A stretch of DNA of 64,000 bases from Amorphoplanes digitatis (GTDB lineage Bacteria > Actinomycetota > Actinomycetes > Mycobacteriales > Micromonosporaceae), in contig NZ_JACHNH010000001.1 of assembly GCF_014205335.1 (NCBI RefSeq), positions 4,024,501 to 4,088,500 on the forward strand, written 5' to 3'. The position numbers and the translations under genes were made by a program. Shown here piece after piece: positions 8,422 through 15,944 of this stretch. Numbering within the stretch: position 1 is the stretch's first letter; the number at the start of each line of letters is the position of its first letter. The notes beneath the pieces were generated by a model. That model was not told where the DNA came from. It saw only the letters and a list, made by a program, of their open reading frames with translations, and made no database searches.

Positions 8422-11117
8422 CCGCCATCGTCGAGACGGACGGCCACGGCGTGGACGCGCTCACCGCCGACGGCGGGATCGTCACCCTCCGGCCCGTCCG
8501 CCCCACCGACCGCAGCGCACTCGCCACGCTGTACGACACGGCCTCGCCGGACGACCTACGCCTGCGGTTCTTCGCCCAGCCCGGGTCCACTGCCCTGGCC
8601 GCCGAGGTGGACCGGTTGTGCCTACCGGAAACCGACAAGCACCTCGCGGTCCTCGCATTCGAGGGCGACGACCTCGTCGGCGTCGCCTCCTGCGAGCGAA
8701 CCGGCCGCCGCGCCGAGTTCGCACTCTTCGTCGCCGAGCCACAACGGGACCGCGGCATCGGCACCCTCCTGCTGGAACACCTGGCCTATCGGGCCCACCG
8801 GTGCGGCATCAAAGAACTGGTCGGCGAAGTACTGCCGGGCAATACCCGGATGCTGCGCGTCGCCCGAGGCCTGACCTCCCACGCCTGGTCCCGGTTCGAC
8901 TACGGCGTCGTCGACGTCGGATTCGACATCGACATCGACGACGCGACACAGCTCACCATCGACAGCCGGGACCGCACCGCAGAACGCGCCTCGCTGCGCG
9001 CCCTGCTCTCGCCCGCCTCGGTCGCGGTGGTCGGCGCCGGCCACCGCCCAGGCGGCGTCGGCCGGGAGACCCTGCTCGCACTGCGCGACTACCACTTCGC
9101 CGGCAACCTGTACGCCGTCAACCGCACCGGTTCCGACGTGGACGATGTCGCCGGCTACCGCTCGGTCAAGGAGCTGCCCGGGCCGGTCGACCTGCTGGTC
9201 ATCGCGGTGCCCGCTGACGAGGTGCCGGGCGTCCTCGCCGACGCGGGCGCCGTCGGCGTCCGGGGCGCCGTCATTCTTAGCTCCGGGCTCGGTGAAGCCG
9301 GACCGGACGGCGTTCGCCGCCAGCAGGAGGTGCTCCGGCTGGCTCGCGCCCACGGCATCCGCTTGGTCGGACCCAACTGCCTCGGCGTGATCAACACCGA
9401 TCCGGGCGTGCGGCTCGACGCCAGCTTCGCCCCCGCGCCTCCACCGCCGGGCGGGCTCGCGGTCGCGTCGCAGTCCGGCGCTGTCGGCATTGCCCTGCTG
9501 GAGAACGCCATCCGCACCGGGCCGGGTATCTCCACCTTCGTCTCGCTGGGCAACAAGGCCGACGTCAGCGGCAACGACCTCATCGCCTACTGGTACGACG
9601 ACCCCGCCACCACGGCCGTCGCGCTCTACCTCGAGTCATTCGGCAACCCCCGCAAGTTCGCCCGTACCGTCCGGGCCCTCGCCCGCCGCAAGCCGGTCCT
9701 GGCGATCAAGAGCGGACGCTCCGACGCGGGACAGCGGGCCGGCGCCTCGCACACCGCGGCCGCGGCCGCGCCGGCCGCGACCGTCGACGCGCTGTTCGCC
9801 CAGGCCGGTGTCGTCCGCCCGGCGAACCTCGGCGACCTGATGGACGCGGCGCGGATCCTCACCGATCAGCCCTTGCCCACCGGACGGCGCCTTGCCGTCA
9901 TCGGCAACGCGGGCGGCCTCAACGTGCTCGCCGCCGACGCCGCGGAGACCGCCGGGCTCACCGTGCCCGCGCTGAGCCCCGCGACCCGCCTGCTCCTCGA
10001 CCAGGCCGCACCGGGTGCCGCGAGCCTCGACAATCCGATCGACCTCGGCGCCGGCGCGTCACCGGCAGCGTTCGCTGCGGTGACCGCCACCGTCGCGGAC
10101 AGCGGCGAGGCCGACGCGGTGCTCCTGGTCATCATCGGAACACGGGCCAACCGACCCGACGAGATCCTGTCCGCGCTCGCACCCGTCGTGGACGCGCATC
10201 CCGACCTGACCGTCGCGGTGACCCTCGCCGGCTGCGCGGAAACCCCGGCCAGGTTCGGCGTACGCGGAGCTCCGGTCTACGACGTCCCGGAACGGGCGGT
10301 GCGGGCGCTCGGCCACGCCGCGACGTACGCGCACTGGCGCCGCCAACCGCTCGGCCGCCGCCCGGACCTCGCCGGCATCGACGCCGCGTCAGCGCGTACC
10401 GAGGTCGACCAGGCCCTGCAGGAAGGCGCCGGATGGCTGCCCTACAGCCGGACAGCGCGGATCCTCACGGCCTACGGAATCCCCATCCTGCCCGCAGTGA
10501 CCGTCGCGAACGCCGACGCCGCGGTCGACGCCGCGGATCAGGCCGGCTACCCCGTGGTGCTCAAATCCGCGGACCCCGACCTCGTCCACAAGACCGACAC
10601 CGGCGGCGTGCGAACCGGGCTGACCGACCCGGCCGCGGTGCGGGCCGCGTTCCCGGCCGTCGCCGCCGCCGGCCGGCCCGGCGCCGGCATCCTGGTGCAG
10701 AAACAGATCGACGAGCCCCTCGAGCTGTACACCGGCGTCGTCCACGACCCGCTGTTCGGCTCCGTGATCGTGCTCGGCCTCGGCGGCGTCCGCACCGACC
10801 TGCTCAGTGACCGCAGCCTGCGGCTGGTCCCGCTCACCGACCTCGACGCCGGGCGAATGTGGCGTGACCTGCGCTCGGCGCCCCTGCTCACCGGCTTCCG
10901 CGGCGCCCCGCCGGTGGACACGGCAGCACTCGAGGACCTGCTGCTACGGCTCGGCCGCCTCGCCGAAGACCTGCCCGAGATCGCCGAGCTGGACCTCAAC
11001 CCGGTACTCGCCGGCCCTGGAGGTGTCATCGCGGTGGACGCCAAACTGCGGCTCGCGCCGGTCGGCACCGAGCCGGACCCGACGCTGCGCCGGCTCCGCG
11101 CCGCGGACAGCTCCTGA
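8418..11117 (+). CDS. GNAT acetyltransferase fused to ADP-forming acyl-CoA synthetase (Pat-like)
   Basis: The 899-aa fusion begins with a GNAT domain (about 20-175, with the acetyl-CoA loop QRDRGIGTLLLEHL). A Rossmann CoA-binding domain (about 190-300), succinyl-CoA-ligase-like domains with SQSGAVGIA, and a C-terminal ATP-grasp domain (VLKSADPDLVHKTDTGG) follow. The layout matches actinomycete protein lysine acetyltransferases such as Streptomyces PatA. It also matches NDP-forming acetate-CoA ligases that make ATP from acetyl-CoA. Next to pyruvate formate-lyase, ATP synthesis from acetyl-CoA is an attractive role, but acetylation control of metabolism is equally possible. The GTG start overlaps the preceding stop. 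In several Pat homologues the synthetase part is only a sensor. Confidence 0.88.
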   Translation: MTAIVETDGHGVDALTADGGIVTLRPVRPTDRSALATLYDTASPDDLRLRFFAQPGSTALAAEVDRLCLPETDKHLAVLAFEGDDLVGVASCERTGRRAEFALFVAEPQRDRGIGTLLLEHLAYRAHRCGIKELVGEVLPGNTRMLRVARGLTSHAWSRFDYGVVDVGFDIDIDDATQLTIDSRDRTAERASLRALLSPASVAVVGAGHRPGGVGRETLLALRDYHFAGNLYAVNRTGSDVDDVAGYRSVKELPGPVDLLVIAVPADEVPGVLADAGAVGVRGAVILSSGLGEAGPDGVRRQQEVLRLARAHGIRLVGPNCLGVINTDPGVRLDASFAPAPPPPGGLAVASQSGAVGIALLENAIRTGPGISTFVSLGNKADVSGNDLIAYWYDDPATTAVALYLESFGNPRKFARTVRALARRKPVLAIKSGRSDAGQRAGASHTAAAAAPAATVDALFAQAGVVRPANLGDLMDAARILTDQPLPTGRRLAVIGNAGGLNVLAADAAETAGLTVPALSPATRLLLDQAAPGAASLDNPIDLGAGASPAAFAAVTATVADSGEADAVLLVIIGTRANRPDEILSALAPVVDAHPDLTVAVTLAGCAETPARFGVRGAPVYDVPERAVRALGHAATYAHWRRQPLGRRPDLAGIDAASARTEVDQALQEGAGWLPYSRTARILTAYGIPILPAVTVANADAAVDAADQAGYPVVLKSADPDLVHKTDTGGVRTGLTDPAAVRAAFPAVAAAGRPGAGILVQKQIDEPLELYTGVVHDPLFGSVIVLGLGGVRTDLLSDRSLRLVPLTDLDAGRMWRDLRSAPLLTGFRGAPPVDTAALEDLLLRLGRLAEDLPEIAELDLNPVLAGPGGVIAVDAKLRLAPVGTEPDPTLRRLRAADSS

Positions 11118-11247
11118 CCAGCTCCTCGTCGTCGGCACCCGCGGCCGTGGTGCCCTGAGAGGGATGCTGCTCGGCTCGGTGAGCCAGCACGTCCTACGCC
11201 AGTCCGCCTGCACCGTTGCGGTCGTCCACGAGAGCGTCGGGGCATGA
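11116..11247 (+). pseudogene. universal stress protein C-terminal remnant
   Basis: The last ~43 codons of a UspA domain (DQLLVVGTRGRGALRGMLL, then GSVSQHVL) run straight out of the end of the synthetase gene in another frame and stop at 11247. No N-terminal part or start codon precedes them. It is the relic of a second stress protein gene lost by deletion. The region could still be co-transcribed. Confidence 0.75.
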
Positions 11248-11691
11248 CCTGGCGCGCTGTCACCGTGCCCGCCCACCGGTGCCTCACGGGGCACGGTCAG
11301 GCGAGCACCGTGGCTACCGCACGCTCTGTGTCATGTCCGAACTCGCCGGTCACGGTGGCGCCAACTCCTCGACCAGCCGGAACCGGCAACGGCCGCGGGC
11401 CACATCGCGAGGGCGACCTCGACCGGACGGTCGCCGACCGACAGCTCCTGCAAAGCGAACGAAGGCGAGCCCGCGAGAATGCCCGGCCGCGACAGCGTTG
11501 CCCGAAAGGGCGATCCGCTCCGCAGACGCCTCAGGGCTCTCCTCCACGGGATCGACTAGAGGCCTCCTTCAGCGGCAAGGGCCGTCCGCCACGCCCTTGC
11601 CGCTGCCGACCCGGAAGTGGCCGGCAACCTCATCCCCGCGACGGACGTGGGCTGTCTCGCGAACACGATCACGCACGCCCCCGAGGGGCTC
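11248..11691. other. 444-bp stretch without a confident gene
   Basis: Open frames exist on both strands but are Arg/Pro-rich shadows without ribosome sites or recognisable domains. I see no hairpin, box or repeat here. It lies between a gene relic and the convergent HPF-like gene and is probably decayed sequence. Confidence 0.5.
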
Positions 11692-12048
11692 TCACCCAGC
11701 GCTCGCCACTGCCCGGCAGATCGTGACCGGCGGGGCAGCCGGGCCCTGACGCGGGCGACGGCGCAAGCGATGCAGACGCGTACGAAGCCGTTCCTGCATC
11801 ACGTCGGTTGCCTCCTGCATTGTCGAACCGATGCCGTGAACGTGAACGCCGGCCCCGTTGATGTCCACGTGGGCGTCCACGCGATCGCCGGGAGCCGCCG
11901 CGTCGAGATTCAACGACGCCCGAAGCACCGGGCCAGGGGCGTGGTGCAACGCGGCTACGAACTTCTCGACCGCGTACTCAGCGGCCTCCGGCACCACTTC
12001 GCCGTGGATGTGCACCTGCGGGCTGATGAGTTGATCGATGCGCGTCAT
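11692..12048 (-). CDS. short HPF/RaiA-like ribosome-associated protein
   Basis: The 118-aa product resembles the N-terminal sigma-54-modulation/HPF domain: a beta strand QVHIHGEV, a helix AAEYAVEKFVAAL, an alternating strand pair (DRVDAHVDINGAGVHVHG), then EATDVMQERLRTRLHRLRRR. Long actinobacterial HPFs are about 230-260 aa, and the C-terminal dimerisation domain is absent here. The ATG at 12048 follows GGAGG; the longer frame has no ribosome site. Such proteins shut down or protect idle ribosomes, and a related protein sits in mycobacterial DosR regulons. A degenerate box lies about 80 bp upstream. Divergence from canonical HPF leaves a small doubt. Confidence 0.7.
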   Translation of the reverse strand: MTRIDQLISPQVHIHGEVVPEAAEYAVEKFVAALHHAPGPVLRASLNLDAAAPGDRVDAHVDINGAGVHVHGIGSTMQEATDVMQERLRTRLHRLRRRPRQGPAAPPVTICRAVASAG

Positions 12049-12127
12049 GACGCCTCCTTGCAGCCACACCCGGCCCGTTCGTTCCGGGCACACATATATG
12101 ATCAACCCTGCGGGTTGCTGCCCAGTA

Positions 12128-12141
12128 GGGTCATTCGGCAC
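12128..12141. promoter_or_regulatory. degenerate DosR-like box GGGTCATTCGGCAC
   Basis: It matches GGGNC-N4-GNCCC except in the right arm. It lies 80-93 bp upstream of the HPF-like ATG on the complementary strand. Confidence 0.3.
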
Positions 12142-12142
12142 C

Positions 12143-12624
12143 ACTACGCTTAGCGCGGGAATTCCGTAAGTCCGGAGGAGAGACCCTCATCGCAGGGCAT
12201 TTCCGGCGGCGTAAAGCCCGCCGGCGGGGCACTTCTGGCAACCCGTGGCGACACACCACAGCAGCCGTAGCGGCTTGCCGCGTCGTGTCCACCACCCGAG
12301 GCTTTCACCCCGGTACCGGTGGGCTTCTAGTTCAATCATCGCTCGATGTCTCAAGGTCGGGCAGGGCCATTGGTCCCGACGGAGAAGACCGTCAACCTCG
12401 ACGGGACGAGGCGGACCGAAGCGACATACCAACGTCGAGCGGCTGGTCGAGCGGGCGGCGGTCGCGGAGCCGTCGACGCGGGACGTGCTCGTGGGTTGGT
12501 GCTCGGTGCCGGCGACCGCAGCGGTCGATGGTGATGTCGTCAGCGTCGGTCAGCGTGCGATTCGCCAAGGCTATGTCCTGCGAGCTGCCGGCCGATTCGG
12601 AACGTTGGAGCACCGCTGAAAGCG
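12143..12624. other. about 480-bp stretch without a confident gene, holding one good DosR-like box
   Basis: Short frames exist on both strands, for example an 81-codon minus-strand frame ending at 12187 whose C-terminus reads CQKCPAGGLYAAGNALR. None has a convincing ribosome site or family. The perfect box at 12364-12377 implies that a stress gene once stood here, or that a short unrecognised gene still does. Confidence 0.4.
12364..12377. promoter_or_regulatory. DosR-like box GGGCCATTGGTCCC
   Basis: The 14-bp palindrome is identical to the two boxes at 37031 and 37292. No intact gene begins within 150 bp on either strand, so this may be an orphan site left after gene loss. Confidence 0.6.
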
Positions 12625-12771
12625 CTACGTGGTGCTGCGTGGTGCGTACGCGGCTCCGATGATGTCGTAGCGGTCGGGGCGGAACCTGTCGAAGGCCATG
12701 GCCCAACCGAGGGATCCGGCGACGAACACGCCGCCGTAGGCGGCACCGGCGGGGTAGCCGCGCCACAGCCA
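12625..12771 (-). pseudogene. YnfA/UPF0060 membrane protein, C-terminal remnant
   Basis: On the complementary strand the sequence reads [20 protein letters not shown] followed by [14 protein letters not shown] and a stop at 12625. This is the family pattern [31 protein letters not shown]. Only about 45 codons remain; the first two or three helices and the start are missing. It adjoins the end of the cysteine-rich gene at 12775. YnfA proteins are four-helix inner-membrane proteins, and actinomycetes often keep them near metalloid genes. Confidence 0.7.
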
Positions 12772-12774
12772 GGT

Positions 12775-13080
12775 TCAGCAGCCGCAACCTCCGCCGCCGC
12801 ACCCGCTGCCGGCCACGGCGGCACGCCGGGCGGTGCGGCTGCGGCGCAGCCACCACATGCCCAGCGCGAGGACGACCAGAGCGGCGGCGACCGCGAGGAG
12901 CGTCCGCTCCAGGATCGCGGCGCCGGCGCCGGTGAGTAGGCCGGCGGCGATGAGCGGCGGGATCGCGCAGCACGCGGCGCAGGCGAGGGCGGCGAGACCG
13001 CCGGTGACCTTGCTGCGTTTCGGTGGGGTGTTGTCGACCGTCGGCCGCGTGTGCTGGTGTGGCGGGGCGGGCAGGCTCAT
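12775..13080 (-). CDS. small MerT-like membrane protein with Cys-rich tail
   Basis: The 101-aa protein has two predicted membrane helices (about 29-48 and 55-75). The first contains the cysteine pair CAACCAIPPLIAAG, reminiscent of the MerT mercury-transport helix. The C-terminus is GSGCGGGGCGC, a likely metal-binding tail. The ATG at 13080 has GGAG at the right distance and overlaps the rhodanese stop (ATGA). It is the last gene of a three-gene operon rich in cysteine sites behind a MerR-type promoter. A role in handling a thiophilic metal or metalloid is inference; true MerT has three helices. Confidence 0.7.
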   Translation of the reverse strand: MSLPAPPHQHTRPTVDNTPPKRSKVTGGLAALACAACCAIPPLIAAGLLTGAGAAILERTLLAVAAALVVLALGMWWLRRSRTARRAAVAGSGCGGGGCGC

Positions 13081-13388
13081 GTGGGTTCTCCGTCTGGGCG
13101 GCCGATGTGAGCGAACGGGAGTCCTGCCGCAGCCCGGTCGGCCTTGCCGCCGTGGTAGACGCGCACGTCGGCATAGCCGAGCCGGATGAACCCCGCGGCG
13201 GCGACCTTGGATCGGCCGCACGACGGGCCGGAGCAGTAGGTGATCACGGTCCGCGCCCGGTCCGGGGCGAGCCGGGCGGCGAGCTCCGCTGACAGCCGGC
13301 CGGGCAGGTTCACCGCGCCCGGGAGGTGCTCCGGCCCGGCGGGCGCGGTGGCGGCAAGCTCGGTCAGGTCCGGCATCGCGGTGCTCAT
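13077..13388 (-). CDS. rhodanese-like sulfurtransferase domain protein
   Basis: The 103-aa single-domain rhodanese contains PEHLPGAVNLPG (the HIPGAxN motif) and the active-site loop YCSGPSCGRSK, with the catalytic Cys and a second Cys. The C-terminal strand YADVRVYHGGKADRAAAGLPF is typical. The ATG is chosen because it overlaps the upstream stop (ATGA); the longer frame is an antisense shadow. It may pass sulfur or act on thiol-reactive metals or arsenate, and its operon partners are both cysteine-rich. Confidence 0.85.
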   Translation of the reverse strand: MSTAMPDLTELAATAPAGPEHLPGAVNLPGRLSAELAARLAPDRARTVITYCSGPSCGRSKVAAAGFIRLGYADVRVYHGGKADRAAAGLPFAHIGRPDGEPT

Positions 13389-13732
13389 GGCATCGTCCGG
13401 GCCGAGACCGTGCCGGCCCGCTGGGTGAGGGCCGCGAGTACGTCGGCGTGCTGCGCCGGGACCTCGACGTCGAGGGTCAGCGCCTCGCCGTCGGCTGCGG
13501 GTTCGGTGGTCACGGTGAAGGTGAAGAACGAGCAGCATTCGGTCTCCCGCGCGGTCAGGTCGCGCACCGTGGCCGTCAGCCCGTGCGGGCCGGTCAGGCG
13601 CATCCGGGCGTGGGTGTCGGTGATCGGCTCGATCCGGCGGACCGCCGTGGCGAACAGGTCGTCGAACTCGGCCAGCCGCAACGGCTGTTCGGCCGTGGGC
13701 AGCGTGCAGGCGTCGGGGACAGCGAACGGCAT
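13385..13732 (-). CDS. conserved small protein with ECCSFF cysteine pair
   Basis: The 115-aa soluble protein is the first gene of the operon; its ATG follows AAGGAG. The core ETECCSFFTFTV carries a Cys-Cys pair in a hydrophobic strand. Similar small proteins occur beside MerR-type genes in actinomycetes, but I cannot name the family. The regularly alternating strands suggest a compact alpha/beta fold. A MerR-type operator lies 53-83 bp upstream. A metal- or thiol-binding role is inferred only from the cysteine pair and partners. Confidence 0.72.
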   Translation of the reverse strand: MPFAVPDACTLPTAEQPLRLAEFDDLFATAVRRIEPITDTHARMRLTGPHGLTATVRDLTARETECCSFFTFTVTTEPAADGEALTLDVEVPAQHADVLAALTQRAGTVSARTMP

Positions 13733-13784
13733 CACAGGCTCCTTGAGCAGCGGGTCCGGCGCCGCACCGGCGCCGTCCACTCGA

Positions 13785-13815
13785 CGGTAAGCCTGTACCT
13801 GGGTACCGAATGCAA
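13785..13815 (-). promoter_or_regulatory. MerR-family type promoter/operator
   Basis: On the complementary strand a TTGCAT -35 element and a TTACCG -10 element are separated by 19 bp, the over-long spacer typical of MerR-activated promoters. The spacer contains the dyad GTACCCAGGTAC (13795-13806). It precedes the three-gene cysteine/rhodanese operon. No merR gene is next to it in the window. Confidence 0.55.
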
Positions 13816-13862
13816 CCCCTGGACTCTCGCATGTCCTGCGGCGGACCGTGATGTGGCGGTGT

Positions 13863-15803
13863 CTATACGTCGATCCGGGATCCCATGATCACCGTCCGTT
13901 CGCGGGGCAGGCCGAGGAACTCGGCCGCGTCGGCCGTGATGTGGGAGGTGGCGATGAACAGCCGCTTACGCCAGGCCGCCATGGTGTGCGTGGGGCCCTT
14001 GGCGAGCTCGATCTTCGACAGGAAGTAGGACGCGTCGTCGAGCGAGATCGGTCCCTCGGTCTCTTCGGGGTCGAGCAGCCGCAGCGCCGCGGGGACGTCC
14101 GGGGTGTCCATGTAGCCGAATTGGGCGCTGACGTGGATGATCCCGTCGCCGGCGTGGCCCAGGTTGTCGACCTGGATCCGTTGCGTGTCGGGTACGTGGG
14201 GCATGGGCAGGGTCTGGATCGAGACGATGAGGATCTGGCTGTGCAGGATCTGGTTGTGTTCGACGTTGGCGCGCAGCGCCAGCGGTGCGGTCTGTTTGCC
14301 GCGGTTGAGGAAGACCGCGGTTCCCGGGATGCGTGCCAGTGGCGGCTTGTTGTCGCGTAGCCGTTCGATGAACGCGCTCAGGGGACCCTCAGCCCGTTCG
14401 CGTTCACGGGTGACGACCTGCCGGCCCTTCTGCCAGGTGGTCATCACGGTGAAGGCGGTCAGGCCGATGAGCAGGGGCAACCATGCGCCGTGCACGAGCT
14501 TGGTCAGGTTCGCGGCCAGGAAGAGCAGGTCGATCGCGAGCAGTGCGCCTCCGCCGATGCCGACCAGCCATCGTGGGGTGTGCCAGTGGACCCTGGCGAG
14601 GTAGAAGAACAGCAGGGTGGTGATGGTGATGGTCGCGATCACGGCCATGCCGAACGCGTACGCCAGCGCGGCTGAGCTGCGGAAGGCGAAGACGAGGGTG
14701 AGGACCGAGACCATCAGCAGCCAGTTGATCCACGGCACGTAGATCTGGCCGATGGTCGACTCCGAGGTGTGCGCGATCCGTAGTCGCGGCAGGTAGCCGA
14801 GTTGGGCGGCCTGCGACGCCACCGAGTAGGCGCCGGTGATCACCGCCTGGGAGGCGATGACCGTCGCCGCGGTCGCCAGCAGGACCATCGGCAGGCGTGC
14901 CCAGCCGGGTGCGAGCAGGAAGAACGGGCTGCTGATGTGCTGCGGGTCGTCGAGGATCAGCGCGCCCTGCCCGAGGTAGCTCAGCACGCAGGCGGGCAGG
15001 ACCAGCAGGAACCAGCCGCGGGTGATCGCGCGGCGGCCGAAGTGGCCCATGTCGGCGTACAGCGCTTCGGCGCCGGTGACCGCGAGCACGACCGCGGCGA
15101 GCGCGAAGAAGGCCACCCCGAAGTGGCCGGCCAGGAAGGTGACCGCGTACGTGGGCGACAGCGCCTTCAGGATGGCGGGGTTGCCGGCGATGCCCGTGAT
15201 GCCGCAGGCGCCGATGGCGAGGAACCAGGCGATCATCACCGGGCCGAACAGCCTGCCGACGGCGGCCGTGCCGCGGCGTTGGAAGGCGAACAGCACCACG
15301 ATGATTATCGCGGTGGCGGGAACGATCAGGTCTTCCAGGCCCGGTTGGACGACCTTGACGCCTTCCACCGCGGACAACACCGAGATGGCCGGGGTGATCA
15401 TGCTGTCGCCGAAGAACAGCGCCGCACCGAAGACCCCGGCCGCGGCCAGGATCCCGGCGCCTCGGCGGCCCCCGGTGCCGCCCCAGCGCCGCAGCATGGC
15501 GATCAGCGCCATGATGCCGCCCTCACCGTCGTTGTTCACCCGCATCACCAGCGTCACGTAGGTCAACGACACGATGATCATTACCGACCAGAAGATCAGT
15601 GACACGACGCCGTACACGTTGGCCGTGGTCACCGGGACCGGATGAGGGTCGGCGGGGTTGAAGACGGTCTGGATCGTGTAGATCGGGCTCGTGCCGATAT
15701 CGCCGAACACGACGCCCAGCGCGCCGAACACCGCGGCGGCTCGTACCGTCTCGCGGCCACCGGCCGGGCGCACCGTCGGCGTGGTCGAGGGCTCCGCGCG
15801 CAC
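13863..15803 (-). CDS. kup: KUP-family potassium uptake transporter
   Basis: The 646-aa membrane protein has the KUP signature FGDIGTSPIYT in the first helix (D35, Y42), about twelve helices up to residue ~440 and a soluble C-terminal domain, as in E. coli Kup (622 aa). It imports K+ with H+. The GTG at 15803 is preferred because GAGAGGAAAG lies just upstream; an in-frame TTG 16 codons earlier has no ribosome site. It is oriented with, and 141 bp downstream of, the second K+-type transporter. A long run of hydrophobic glycine-rich helices and the VNNDGEGG loop are intact. Confidence 0.94.
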   Translation of the reverse strand: MRAEPSTTPTVRPAGGRETVRAAAVFGALGVVFGDIGTSPIYTIQTVFNPADPHPVPVTTANVYGVVSLIFWSVMIIVSLTYVTLVMRVNNDGEGGIMALIAMLRRWGGTGGRRGAGILAAAGVFGAALFFGDSMITPAISVLSAVEGVKVVQPGLEDLIVPATAIIIVVLFAFQRRGTAAVGRLFGPVMIAWFLAIGACGITGIAGNPAILKALSPTYAVTFLAGHFGVAFFALAAVVLAVTGAEALYADMGHFGRRAITRGWFLLVLPACVLSYLGQGALILDDPQHISSPFFLLAPGWARLPMVLLATAATVIASQAVITGAYSVASQAAQLGYLPRLRIAHTSESTIGQIYVPWINWLLMVSVLTLVFAFRSSAALAYAFGMAVIATITITTLLFFYLARVHWHTPRWLVGIGGGALLAIDLLFLAANLTKLVHGAWLPLLIGLTAFTVMTTWQKGRQVVTRERERAEGPLSAFIERLRDNKPPLARIPGTAVFLNRGKQTAPLALRANVEHNQILHSQILIVSIQTLPMPHVPDTQRIQVDNLGHAGDGIIHVSAQFGYMDTPDVPAALRLLDPEETEGPISLDDASYFLSKIELAKGPTHTMAAWRKRLFIATSHITADAAEFLGLPRERTVIMGSRIDV

Positions 15804-15944
15804 CGGCTTTCCTCTCTTCTGACCGGGCGGACCTCGCCGCGGCGCTGCCAATGAATCCGTCGATACCGACGATATGTGGGTGAAGACCCTGCTCGCGGCC
15901 GGAATACGCAGCTCCGTGAGATTGCCGCGGTGGCCTTCGGCCGA

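Noticed and set aside
12392-13174. 260-codon minus-strand frame across the Cys/rhodanese operon
   Set aside because: It overlaps three ATGA-coupled genes with recognisable motifs in other frames of the same strand and is His/Arg-rich nonsense.
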